A stretch of DNA of 64,000 nt from assembly GCA_963556195.1 (NCBI GenBank), contig OY744525.1:27512269-27576268 (forward strand), read 5' to 3'. Position numbers and translations under genes: made by a program. Of this stretch, positions 46,401 through 57,904 are shown one piece after another. Position 1 is the stretch's first letter; every line of letters begins with the position of its first letter. The DNA comes from Sepiola atlantica (Eukaryota > Mollusca > Cephalopoda > Sepiida > Sepiolidae). The notes under the pieces were generated by a model. That model was not told the DNA's origin. It saw only the letters and a program-made list of their open reading frames with translations, and searched no databases.

Positions 46401-47055
46401 AGTTATTTGTTTTCGTACTTTTTGACGCTTTTAAAATAAAATATGTCTACATATGTTTTTATGGTTAAAAAGAAATTAAAAATGTATAAGAAAAAAAAAG
46501 GAAAAATGTAGGCGCGGCATTACGAGTATAATTGTATTGAATTTAATCAATAAAAACAGGAGATTTCGATTTCGCAACAAATTAAATATATCCAATTAAA
46601 ATACAAAGAATTTCTCTATTATAAACTATTTCTTTTTTTAATTAACATTAAAGTTTTAAATAAAGCCAAAAAAACTTAAGACTTTAACTGTTATTTTTTT
46701 TTTTTAGCAATTTTGTTTCAAGACTTGAGGGTTTTTTTTTTGCTTTTTTGAAAAAAAAATGTCTGGCCTCTGTTAATGTCAACGCCCAGATTAGGTTGAG
46801 TTTACAAATCGGACACGTTTCCATTTTCCCCATTGCTCCCTTCAGAATCTAAACCCTGACATATTCCCATGAAACGAAATTAAAACACGACACTTACTTC
46901 TTTATTATTATTCTTGTCTCCTAATAAACTCCTTTTCTGTCCGTAAGTCGCCATCTTATCCGAGCATCCTGTGTGTGTGTGAAGACGTACATCCGCCGGG
47001 AGTTATCTGTCCTTGGAATGCATTCACGTCACAATGTCTAACGTTCAACAGGAAT
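46401..47055. other. Stretch without recognised gene
   Basis: AT-rich with A and T homopolymers; nothing recognised. Confidence 0.4.
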
Positions 47056-47059
47056 TTCT

Positions 47060-47225
47060 TCAGATTAACTTACCTCCCCGCGAGGGCAAAGTTAGACTAA
47101 AAAAAAATCCAGTTCCTCGAAAAAGGGCACTCTGAATTGGGACTGACGTTGTCGCAGTCTCCTCCTCTGACTGAGGAGAAAACAGATATTACAGTCTGAA
47201 TTATTTCTTCGGAAATAAATTTTAA
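47060..47225 (-). mobile_element. U2-type-2 SINE, diverged copy
   Basis: ACTTACCTCCCCGCGAGGGC, AAAGTTAGAC, AAAAGGGCACTCTGAATTGG and CTGACTGAGGAGAAAACAGA follow the block order of 59625-59960 in the same orientation. Confidence 0.65.
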
Positions 47226-47399
47226 ATCCATTTACAAATTAGGCACAAGGCCATCAAAAGTGTGAAGCGTATGTCTATACTACTCTTAACTTGAGCATTT
47301 TGACTCGTGGTTTCTTTCGTTATTTGTCCACCACGTTCACAATCACCACCATACCACATTTATTTAAAATATCTCCAATAGTTTTAATTTAATTTACAA

Positions 47400-47525
47400 A
47401 AAATGGCACGCTGGATGAGGACCTGGGTGTGCCGGGTTCGAATCCCATTCGTCCCACAGAAACACTTTCATCAAAACCCACACCTGACCTTGTGTCTAAC
47501 CTCCTGGAGAGGAGGTAAATAAAAT
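47400..47525 (+). mobile_element. tRNA-headed SINE with the shared tail
   Basis: B box GCCGGGTTCGAATCCCATTC (about 47431-47450) and an A-box-like TGGCACGCTGGATGAGG upstream. The end is CCTTGTGTCTAACCTCCTGG then AGAGGAGGTAAATAAAATA, nearly the tail of the U2-type-1 SINEs. It is followed by (ATGT)n. Confidence 0.7.
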
Positions 47526-47527
47526 AC

Positions 47528-47558
<31 letters not shown>

Positions 47559-47572
47559 TGTATGTATGCAGG

Positions 47573-47622
<50 letters not shown>
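47528..47622. repeat. (ATGT)n and (TA)n microsatellites
   Basis: ATGT units at 47528-47568, then TA units to 47622. Confidence 0.95.
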
Positions 47623-47625
<3 letters not shown>

Positions 47626-47911
47626 GGCACAATCATGTTGACACACCGGTTCCCGTTAGATAACCGAAGTTAAGCAACGTCGAGCATGGCCAGTACTGAA
47701 TCGGTGACCATTTGGGAATACCAGATGCTGTATGTGCTCTCTGCTTATCTTGACATTGTTTCCAGTCGTCTTGAACTACTTGCTATTGGAATCAAGCAGT
47801 GCCGACTCAGGAGAGGTGTTGTTGGGGATTGCGCAACCCTTGCAATTACAAATTCACGCGCGGGCAGCCCCTGATGGGGCACTCATATGTCGAAATCGAC
47901 GGGAGAATCCA
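47623..47911 (+). mobile_element. 5S rRNA-headed SINE
   Basis: The head to about 47742 follows 5S rRNA: TTGACACACCGGTTCCCGTT, CCGAAGTTAAGCAACGTCGA and GGTGACCATTTGGGAATACC. The body to 47911 includes TTGCGCAACCCTTGCAATTA and CACGCGCGGGCAGCCCC. It is framed by (TA)n upstream and (ATGT)n downstream. Confidence 0.75.
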
Positions 47912-47943
47912 TCATGTATGTATGTATGTATGTATGTATGTAT
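47912..47943. repeat. (ATGT)n microsatellite tail
   Basis: About 7 units after the 5S-headed SINE. Confidence 0.9.
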
Positions 47944-49285
47944 TATGCAATTTGATTGGAAAATGGTGGGGAGTGGAACAATAAAAAGCACCAGTGCAAC
48001 ATAAGGAGTGCAGCATTACCTACCCCTGTTCAATACATTTAAACAGACTCTCACCAGAGCGCGTCAGACCCGAATTATCTATCATTTTTTGTGACGGGAG
48101 AGGGCGCTATGAAACATGGTATAAAAAGCATCGCACAGAAAAATTCACTCCTTTTCTTCCGGGTTTGGCCATGACAATCACACCTCAAAAGACTCCTCTT
48201 CCCTCTTTTTTATACACCTGGCTTGGCAGCTGAAAACACCTCTAACAACATGTGTGCGTTCACATAAACACATAAAGACACTATTCGGTATGTAAGACTT
48301 TCCTCACTACTTACACACGCACACATCATTTGCAGACACTCATTAACTCATCTTCATGAACACAATTTCATAGCAAACCGAGTCGGGTTGTATACTTCAC
48401 TGTTTTCATGTTGGTACTTTGTTTCCATTGGTATTTCATTGCTTGTATTTGAACATATAAAAATAAGGAGGAGATGCAGACAAACGTTGAACACAAACCT
48501 AATTCTATAAATAAAAAGAAAATCATTTTTTAAAATTTAAAATCAAGTTAGTTAATTAAGTACTCTTCTCACAGACCAAAACTTATCCGTTGGCAGTTGT
48601 CTTTCTTAGTTTCAAAAGGAAATGATTGTGTAAAGCTAATATATATGAAGTCACTATTTTGTATGTTGTGTTATCGTGGGTAACATACATGAGAGTCGAA
48701 AAAGGGGAAAAAGACAAGAGTAAAGAAACAATTGGATTTACATACACATTTATTCTCACATAAACAGTTTGTACAAGACAAACGTAAAACGGGGGATACG
48801 AAACATGTAAGGTGGTACTTAATATGATATACAAAGAGAGAACAATAGACATTAAGACAAAAGAAAGAATACATTACAGTCCCAATACAATCTATAAAGA
48901 CATGTGTTGGCAGGCTTGTAGATAGAAAATATTCATGGAAAATGTATAAGTAAATAATTACTTACATTTGTGTTAGCTTAGGCAACTGCCACAAAAAAAG
49001 ATGTCTAGCAGACACAGTGTCAAAGTTTTAAGAGGTCATGCAAATATGGCAGCTGGTCAGACATGTCTGACGGTCTTGAAGTACCAACCAGAAAGAAGAT
49101 TAGATCTTGTCCTAACGTCCGCACATGCGTGGACGAGTTTTCTTGATCTCCGAACAGGAGAGCACATTTCCCTAAGTTGGGCAGAATAATTTAAGAAAGA
49201 TAACTCGGATATCAGTCCAAAGGGGAATCACTCAATTAATTCATGGGACACATCCGATTTTATTACTCGTGTAAAGTATTAAAAC
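47944..49285. other. Stretch without recognised gene
   Basis: A TATA-like GGTATAAAAAGC at about 48118 stands in relatively GC-rich sequence. Frames at 48583-48874 (minus) and 49001-49189 (plus) have no recognisable family. Possible unique genomic sequence. Confidence 0.35.
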
Positions 49286-49289
49286 TTAA

Positions 49290-52200
49290 ACTTTTGAAAA
49301 AAAACCTAAACTATACATTTTTATTTATATTTTATATTAAAATTTGCAAACCAAAACATGATGCAATATAAAATTAATAAAATCATTTATTAATTTTATA
49401 TATTTTATATTAAAATTTGCAAACCAAAACATGATGCAATATAAAATTAATAAAATCATTTATTAATTTTTTATATTTTATATTAAAATTTGCAAACCAA
49501 AACATGATGCAATATAAAATTAATAAAATCATTTATTAATTTTTTATATTTTATATTAAAATTTGCAAACCAAAACATGATGCAATATAAAATTAATAAA
49601 ATCATTTATTAATTTTTTATATTTTATATTAAAATTTGCAAACCAAAACATGATGTAATATAAAATTAATAAAATCATTTATTAATTTTATATATTATAT
49701 ATTAAAATTTGCAAACCAAAACATGATGCAATATAAAATTAATAAAATCATTTATTAATTTTATATATTATATATTAAAATTTGCAAACCAAAACATGAT
49801 GCAATATAAAATTAATAAAATCATTTATTAGTTTTATATATTATATATTAAAATTTGCAAACCAAAACATGATGCAATATAAAATTAATAAAATCATTTA
49901 TTAATTTTTTTATATTAAAATTTGCAAACCAAAACATGATGCAATATAAAATTAATAAAATCATTTATTAATTTTATATATTTTATATTAAAATTTGCAA
50001 ACCAAAACATGATGCAATATAAAATTAATAAAATCATTTATTAATTTTTTATATTTTATATTAAAATTTGCAAACCAAAACATGATGCAATATAAAATTA
50101 ATAAAATCATTTATTAATTTTTTATATTTTATATTAAAATTTGCAAACCAAAACATGATGCAATATAAAATTAATAAAATCATTTATTAATTTTTTATAT
50201 TTTATATTAAAATTTGCAAACCAAAACATGATGCAATATAAAATTAATAAAATCATTTATTAATTTTTTATATTTTATATTAAAATTTGCAAACCAAAAC
50301 ATGATGCAATATAAAATTAATAAAATCATTTATTAATTTTTTATATTTTATATTAAAATTTGCAAACCAAAACATGATGTAATATAAAATTAATAAAATC
50401 ATTTATTAATTTTATATATTATATATTAAAATTTGCAAACCAAAACATGATGCAATATAAAATTAATAAAATCATTTATTAATTTTATATATTATATATT
50501 AAAATTTGCAAACCAAAACATGATGCAATATAAAATTAATAAAATCATTTATTAGTTTTATATATTATATATTAAAATTTGCAAACCAAAACATGATGCA
50601 ATATAAAATTAATAAAATCATTTATTAATTTTTTTATATTAAAATTTGCAAACCAAAACATGATGCAATATAAAATTAATAAAATTATTTATTAATTTTA
50701 TATATTATATATTAAAATTTAAAAACCAAAACATGATGCAATATAAAATTAATAAAATAATTTATTAATTTTTTTATATTTAATATTAAAATTTGCAAAC
50801 CAAAACATGATGCAATATAAAATTAATAAAATCATTTATTAATTTTATATATTATATATTAAAATTTGAAAACCAAAACATGATGCAATATAAAATTAAT
50901 AAAATCATTTATTAATTTTTTATATTTTATATTAAAATTTGCAAACCAAAACATGATGCAATATAAAATCATTTATTAATTTTATATATTATATATTAAA
51001 ATTTGCAAACCAAAACATGATGCAATATAAAAATTAATAAAAACATTTATTAATTTTTTATATTTTATATTAAAATTTGCAAACCAAAACATGATGCAAT
51101 ATAAAATTAATAAAATAATTTATTCATTTTTTATATTTTATATTAAAATTTGCAAACCAAAACATGATGCAATATAAAATTAATAAAATCATTTATTAAT
51201 TTTTTATATTTTATATTAAAATTTGAAAACCAAAACATGATGCAATATAAAAATTAATAAAATCATTTATTAATTTTTTATATTTTCTATTAAAATTTGA
51301 AAACCAAAACATAATGCAATATAAAATTAATAAAATCATTTATTAATTTTTTATATTTTCTATTAAAATTTGCAAACCAAAACATGATTCAATATAAAAT
51401 GAATAAAATCATTTATTAATTTTTTATATTTAATATTAAAATTTGCAAACCAAAACATGATGTAATATAAAATTAATAAAATCATTTATTAATTTTTTAT
51501 ATTTTATATTAAAATTTGCAAACCAAAACATGATGCAATATAAAATTAATAAAATCATTTATTAATTTTTTTATATTAAAATTTGCAAACCAAAACATGA
51601 TGCAATATAAAATTAATAAAATTATTTATTAATTTTATATATTATATATTAAAATTTAAAAACCAAAACATGATGCAATATAAAATTAATAAAATAATTT
51701 ATTAATTTTTTTATATTTAATATTAAAATTTGCAAACCAAAACATGATGCAATATAAAATTAATAAAATCATTTATTAATTTTATATATTATATATTAAA
51801 ATTTGAAAACCAAAACATGATGCAATATAAAATTAATAAAATCATTTATTAATTTTTTATATTTTATATTAAAATTTGCAAACCAAAACATGATGCAATA
51901 TAAAATCATTTATTAATTTTATATATTATATATTAAAATTTGCAAACCAAAACATGATGCAATATAAAAATTAATAAAAACATTTATTAATTTTTTATAT
52001 TTTATATTAAAATTTGCAAACCAAAACATGATGCAATATAAAATTAATAAAATAATTTATTCATTTTTTATATTTTATATTAAAATTTGCAAACCAAAAC
52101 ATGATGCAATATAAAATTAATAAAATCATTTATTAATTTTTTATATTTTATATTAAAATTTGAAAACCAAAACATGATGCAATATAAAAATTAATAAAAT

Positions 52201-52648
52201 CATTTATTAATTTTTTATATTTTCTATTAAAATTTGAAAACCAAAACATAATGCAATATAAAATTAATAAAATCATTTATTAATTTTTTATATTTTCTAT
52301 TTAAATTTGCAAACCAAAACATGATTCAATATAAAATGAATAAAATCATTTATTAATTTTTTATATTTAATATGAAAATTTGCAAACCAAAACATGATGT
52401 AATATAAAATTAATAAAATCATTTATTAATTTTTTATATTTTATATTAAAATTTGCAAACCAAAACATGATGCAATATAAAATTAATAAAATCATTTATT
52501 AATTTTTTATATTTAATATTAAAATTTGCAAACCAAAACATGATGTAATATAAAATTAATAAAATCATTTATTAATTTTTTATATTTTATATTAAAATTT
52601 GCAAACCAAAACATGATGCAATATAACATTAATAAAATCATTTATTAA
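49290..52648. repeat. 73-bp satellite array, about 46 copies
   Basis: Head-to-tail units of about 73 bases containing AAACCAAAACATGATGCAAT; spacing of 73 measured at 49343, 49416 and 49489. Length varies through the TTTTATATATTTTATATT part (units of about 63-75). Marker variants recur at fixed distances: ATTAGTTTT (49831, 50555) and TGATGTAATA (49651, 50375) are 724 apart; the TTTAAAAACC variant (50714, 51651) and a shortened unit (50961, 51898) are 937 apart. So blocks of about ten and about thirteen units were duplicated. No open reading frame. Confidence 0.97.
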
Positions 52649-52896
52649 TTTTTTTTTTCTTAGGCAAAACTTTCGATAAATATATAATTTTCAAGCAAGA
52701 CTTTTTCCTTTTTTTCCTTCATTTTGTTGGTATTAACCCCAGGGGGGGACAATCCAAAGTAAAGACAGAAACAATGTACGTTAAGTTGTTAGAGACGACT
52801 GTTTATTAAGGTCAATCCCAAGCGATGTGTTGCACTGGTTGGCACGTATTTGAATAAGGAAATTGATCATATCTTAAGAAGCATCCATGTGTATGA

Positions 52897-52962
52897 ATAT
52901 TTTATATTAAAATTTAGAAAACCAAAACATGATGCAATATGAAATGAAGAAAATCATTTTTT
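52897..52962. repeat. Isolated monomer of the 73-bp satellite
   Basis: TTTTATATTAAAATTTAGAA then AACCAAAACATGATGCAATA stands about 250 bases beyond the array end. Confidence 0.85.
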
Positions 52963-53493
52963 TTTTTTTATTAGACTTTACAGAGTTTACTTTTTTCATA
53001 ATTAGATCAATACCTAGAAAAAATGTCTCTTAAAAAGGCTTAGTCTAGCACTGCGCCATGATTACAGTTCTATAATGATGTATTGAGAACAAGGAGAAGA
53101 TACAGGGGGACATAGAGAACCTCTCAAATTGGGCAGACAGCTGGCAGTTAGAATTGAACATAGACAAGTGTAGTGTCATGCACATCGGCCAAAATAATCC
53201 TAGATACACATACCATATGCGATACAACAGTGGTGAATACCAAGAGCTACAAGAAAGTGAGATAGAGAAAGATTTGGGTGTATACATTGACAATAAACTA
53301 ACCTTTCACCATCATGTTAACCAAACAGTTCTGAAAGCGAACCGGACACTTGGTGTCATCAAACGTACCTATGCAAGTAGGGACAAATGTGTCATAAATA
53401 AGCTGTATACAACGATGGTCAGACCTATTCTGGAATATGGAAATGCCCCAAGGATTCACCAGTATGCTGGAGATAGTGATAAGTTGGAGAGAG

Positions 53494-54150
53494 TGTAGCA
53501 GTTTCCTACAAGCCGCCATATTGTTTAAATATCAATAACTTCTTAGCTGCCTGCTGATTGGTTCAGGCAAACTACTTCCTCCTTGATTTGACCAATCAGT
53601 GGCCTTCTTTTAGGCGAATCTCGGATGGCTAGCATAATTATATAAACATTTGACCACCATCCGCCTGTTCTCTTTTACTTCTGTGGTACGAGACGACACC
53701 TCTCTCTCTTTTATTCTTTGACATTGCCCTACACACGTCCCCACTTTCTGGGGATGCAACAGACATTTTCCCGGGCCTTTGGCCCTGGGTTCGACTTCGA
53801 CAAGAAGCTTAAATGGCTACTGCTTCATACACGTGGACTTGATATAACACACACACACACACATAATTGCTTACATGTGAACTGACTTTCACACCGGTGT
53901 ACAAACACACATACTTGCATATACATATGGACGCATCCTAACATCATAGTCGGTGTACAAACATTTAATATCAGTAACAATTCTCTTTTCCCCACTGGGG
54001 AATTATAACCACAGGAAATTCCTAGCTTTTGCCTTCGTCCATACTTATGGACATGCTAACCTCTTTCCCTTTTGTTCACGTACTAACGAGAAAGACTCAA
54101 TAAAGTTGTTATTAAATGCGAGAATGAGAGTTTGTCACTTTTATTCTAAA
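53494..54150 (+). mobile_element. Candidate solo LTR, 657 bp
   Basis: The segment separates LINE coding sequence that is continuous across it. It starts TGTAG and ends CTAAA, one base from the inverse CTACA, and is flanked by AGAG on both sides (53490-53493, 54151-54154). Inside are a TATA-like AATTATATAAACATTTG near 53637 and a poly(A)-signal-like CTCAATAAAG near 54097, in the right order for an LTR. No coding region or second LTR is present. Gypsy-type is plausible by the 4-base duplication; this is inference. Confidence 0.6.
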
Positions 54151-54559
54151 AGAGTATAATGAAGGGCTACAAGATTATGCACAGAAATCAAGGACCTACC
54201 TTATGAGACAAGACTGAAAGTGCTGAAGCTGCCTTCACTGTACTACAGGAGAGAAAGTGGGGATATGATCCAGGCGTACAAGATCCTGACTAAAAAAAAA
54301 CAATGTTGACCAAGAAAAACTACTACCACTCCACCATTCATCCAGAACCATGGGTAACTCCTTGAAGCTTGTGAAATAGTAAGGAAGACTGAATATAAGA
54401 AAGTATTCATTCGGACTTTGAGTAGTTAGCAGCTGGAATTCCCTACTAGACGGTGTGAACAGTGCCAGAACAGTGAATGACTTTAGAACTAAACTAGACC
54501 AGTATTGGAGAGACAGACTCTATATGAACAACCCATTGCATGCACTCCATAGTCTAGAT

Positions 54560-54753
54560 CAGAGGTCTTCAAAGTGGGGGTCGTGATCCCCAGGGGAGTT
54601 GCGTAACCATAGAAAAGGAGTCGCCAAAATTATAACTATGGAATTTTTAAAATAATATTCAACTTATTTTTTATTTATAAAAAATTTTGGTGGGTCACGA
54701 AAAAAATTTTTTTCCAAAAAGGGGTCGCGACAAAAAAAGTTTGAAGAGCACTG
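54560..54753. mobile_element. hAT-type MITE, 194 bp
   Basis: Ends CAGAGGTCTTCAAA and, inverted, CAGTGCTCTTCAAA; target duplication GTCTAGAT is exact (54552-54559, 54754-54761). Subterminal GGGGTCGTGATCCCC and GGGGTCGCGAC are typical of small hAT elements. Inserted within the LINE 3' end. Confidence 0.9.
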
Positions 54754-54817
54754 GTCTAGATGACACACAAAGAAGACGTGATCGGGAGTTACAGGCATGA
54801 GACTTTTTCCCTTAAGA

Positions 54818-54877
54818 ATGTATGTATGTATGTATGTATGTATGTATGTATGTATGTATGTATGTATGTATGTATGT
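54818..54877. repeat. (ATGT)n microsatellite
   Basis: About 15 units forming the 3' end of the LINE. Confidence 0.95.
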
Positions 54878-55035
54878 GAGGTGGCAGTGGTAAAGCAGAT
54901 ACTGACAACGATTGAAGAGCAGGATGTTCCAAATTTGAATCCAATCAGTTTCATAGCACCACTTTTACTATGGATGTTGGCAAACTTTATGTGGTCCTTT
55001 AGCTGGGAAAAGCCGATTTTAGGTGTTTGAAAGCT
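54878..55035 (+). repeat. Possible tRNA-like SINE
   Basis: GGTGGCAGTGGTAAAGCAG (A-box-like) and GTTCCAAATTTGAATCCAAT (B-box-like). A similar GTGGTGATAAAGTGGATACT and GGTTGGATCC stands at 5245. Confidence 0.4.
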
Positions 55036-55690
55036 AATTTTAGATGAGATAAAGACAGGAAGAAAGGAACGAGGATAAGTGCATTGGTTTGTGTAACTTT
55101 TCTTTTGAACGTAATACAATTGAACAACACGGTGCACAGACGGGTAATAGTCTTATGTAGGAGAAACACGGGAACAAAATGAAAGATAATACATTGGGTT
55201 GAGTATGTGTTGACAAGGCGAAATAATCATTTTCTCGCGTTCGTAGATTCTCTGCTGGGCCGACAGCAGAGAATTGCAGGATCACATCTTGTCTGGTTGG
55301 GAAACGATCTCGAACTGAGGTACTCTGTCGACCACGTGATCCGGCTTTAGTGATCATGTGTGAATCTCATTACACGTAGACGTGCACCTGGTGAAGAGGC
55401 GATAATTCGCCAAGCCAAATCACAACTCACACAGATCGACAGAAAATAGTTCATTCATGTAACCTGCTACAGTCCCTCCTGTAAGTACCTGATTCTATGA
55501 TTCTAGAAAGAACGAAGAAAAGCAATGCCAACAACAAAATTGGGCCAATCAAAATTCGTCGCATGCTGATTCATGCAAAATTACATTTTACTATGATTTA
55601 AAACTATAGTTCTCAACCCTTCAGTGGGTTATGAAATAAATGAATTGGGTTGCAAAATAAAAATGGATTGCAAAAATAAATAAATAAAAA
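55036..55690. other. Stretch without recognised gene
   Basis: An 11-bp hairpin ATTCTCTGCTG/CAGCAGAGAAT lies at 55243-55270. TAGTTCTCAACCC near 55608 resembles a hAT end but has no partner. Confidence 0.4.
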
Positions 55691-55694
55691 AACA

Positions 55695-57745
55695 ATGCAC
55701 TATAATTTCATGTTTTGTTATGTTCACTCCTCAGTTTATATTTGTAACACCCTCCTCTTGACTAGAGAGAAAACTCTAGAATCAGAATCTCAAATCTATA
55801 TGTGCTTTAGATTAACCTTACAACACAGCGTTAGTTACTTATATTTCATCTACTGTTCTCCTTCGACTCAGAACTGTACCCGGCTCGACTTTGTCTCTGA
55901 TAGCATAGATGCAGCACTCTCATTAAATCTGAGCACCCAAATACATGTATTTGGGGATTTTAATGTCCACCATCATGATTGGCTTGGATTCTCCAGCTAT
56001 ACAGACACAGCTGGTAACAGCACGAATAGTTTCTCCATTGCACACTCCCTTTCACAGGCTGTCACTTTCCCGACCCGCCTCCCAGATCGTGAGGATCAGC
56101 AAGCCTCATTTCTCAGCCTCATTTCTCAACTTATTCTTGATCACACTGGCAAAGGCTTGGGTGACGGATGCCGATAGCCCACACGGGAATGCTGATCACC
56201 TTGTGATAATGGTTGATATCACCCTAAAGTCTCGCCCCCCCCCCAAGCCGAACAGTCGTTACTCAAAATAACAAGATACTTCAAACAGGCAGATTGGGAA
56301 TCCATCAAAGATCACATCAGAGACGCCCTATGAGTAAAACCTGATCAGTGTGCAAATTAGATAACTGAATGGATTAAAGCAGGCATTGAAGCATATGTCT
56401 CCACACAGAAATTCTATAGTAAGCACCATTCTCCCCATTAGTTCACTTTGACCTGTGCAGCTGCTATTGCTCAGACTCCCTTCTAAATTCCCCATTGCGG
56501 ACTGAAGCCATACTTGATGACTTGATCATCCATGAATTCAACCGCCATAAGTCAACTACAAATAGACATAAATTTATAGTATCAAGAAATCATTGTAAAA
56601 TTGTAATAGCTGTGGCTAAGAGAAGGTATACTGAGATGCCCAGAAAACGCACTGAGTCACAGAAATTAGGAACTTGCGATTTCTGGAAAAGCTGTAATAG
56701 TATGGTGAATAATGGGCAATCATCAATTCCCCCACTATCAAACCACAATGATGTCATTTGCACGGCAACTGATAAGGCTGAACTACTTGTCCAGCGATTT
56801 GCCTTGAACTCTACCTTGGACTCCGCAAACCACTCCCTCCCAAATTTCCCATTGCGGACTGAAGCCACACTTGATGACTTGATTATCCCCCCTTTCCATA
56901 TCCGGGATATCATAGAAAACCTTGACACCTTCAAACATGTGGGCCTGAACTTATCCCTGTCATAGGAATAAAGAAATGCTCTGCTGAGCTGGCCCGTGTC
57001 CTCTCCAAACTCTATAACAAATGCTTTGCCAAATCTTACTTCCCTGATAACTGGAAATATCCTAACGATCATCTCTGAATGCATATACCATACATTGGGG
57101 AAGGCAAGTGATACTAGGGAGGTAGCGCTTGATATATCTAAAACCTTTGACAAGGTCTGGCATGAAGGTCTTCTCATAAAAATTAATTTGTATGGTATTA
57201 CTGGATGGATATTTAATATAATTTGATCCTAGCAAAAGAAAGATCCATATATCCAAACAACATGACATTAATGCGGGTGTGCCCCAGGGATCGATTCTTT
57301 GACCGTTATTGTTCTTGATTTTCATGCAATTGTGTACGCGATGGGTATATTTGCTGATGATACAATACTCTATTCTCAACATATGGATAAAACAAACATG
57401 CACATATCCAAGGCAATGGCTGAATCCTTAGAAAATGATCCCCAGTCTGTAGTTGAATGCGGACATAAATGGATGGTATCATTTAATGCCACGAAGACAA
57501 AGTTCCTTTCTTTTAACAATTATAAAAACCTTTTCAACTAACGATTGCCATGGCTAATAGCACCCTATCTGAGAGTCAAACATTTAAACACCTCGGCCTA
57601 ACATTCACACTAAATATGAATTGGAACAAATAGATAGAAGATACTGCCAAGGCTGCTGCAAGGAAAGTGGGCTCCCTCTACCGTGCTAGAAAACTTCTCT
57701 TACCGGCCAGTATCCTATATCTCTACAAAGCCACCATCTGCCCAT
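55695..57745 (+). pseudogene. LINE family A: endonuclease and RT remains
   Basis: Plus strand, in broken frames. An apurinic-type endonuclease end reads FGDFNVHHHDWLGF and TFPTRLPDRED at about 55945-56090. A CKIVIAVAKRRY segment follows near 56590. Reverse transcriptase pieces include VALDISKTFDKVWHEGLL near 57124, a decayed PQGS motif, FADDTILYS near 57350, and the KWMVSFNATKTKFLSFN segment. It continues to KVGSLYRARKLLLPASIL and stops at about 57745 inside the C-terminal region. The order is that of the CR1/jockey group. The TA-rich and stop-laden state shows long inactivity. Confidence 0.8.
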
Positions 57746-57904
57746 AATAAATGAAAAATTATGAAATAACATTAGCAATACTAAAATGCATACGTTAATC
57801 CAAATATCAATTTTTAGCTATAAAAAAAATTGGTTTTAACTGTATCGATTTGAAAGACGGATGACAGTAAAGAATCAATCAGGAAATGCTCTCCTTGCAG
57901 ACAT

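Larger units (their letters stand above)
53040..54817 (+). pseudogene. CR1-like LINE 3' part, interrupted twice
   Basis: The first piece (to 53493) encodes the end of a reverse transcriptase and its C-terminal domain: WADSWQLELNIDKCSVMHIG, KDLGVYIDNKLTFHHHV, KANRTLGVIKRTYA and TMVRPILEYGNA. After an insertion it resumes at 54151 with a RATRLC and LPYETRLKVLKLPSLYYRR segment (frame broken). A second insertion lies at 54560-54753. The element ends in (ATGT)n at 54818. Two stops at the first junction (TAA, TGA) look like CpG-type decay of CAA and CGA. Confidence 0.8.

Noticed and set aside
47400..47470. tRNA gene
   Set aside because: The B box is good, but acceptor and anticodon stems do not pair and the sequence continues into a SINE tail.
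47389..47646. Open frames made of repeated MYVC or IYIY residues (47389-47646; 54797-55030; 3671-3919)
   Set aside because: They are translations of (ATGT)n and (TA)n microsatellites.
48583..48874. Small membrane-protein-like frames on the minus strand
   Set aside because: Hydrophobicity follows from AT-rich codons; no homology, start context or codon pattern supports a gene.
55608..55690. Further hAT element starting TAGTTCTCAACCC
   Set aside because: The end motif is imperfect and no partner end or target duplication was found.
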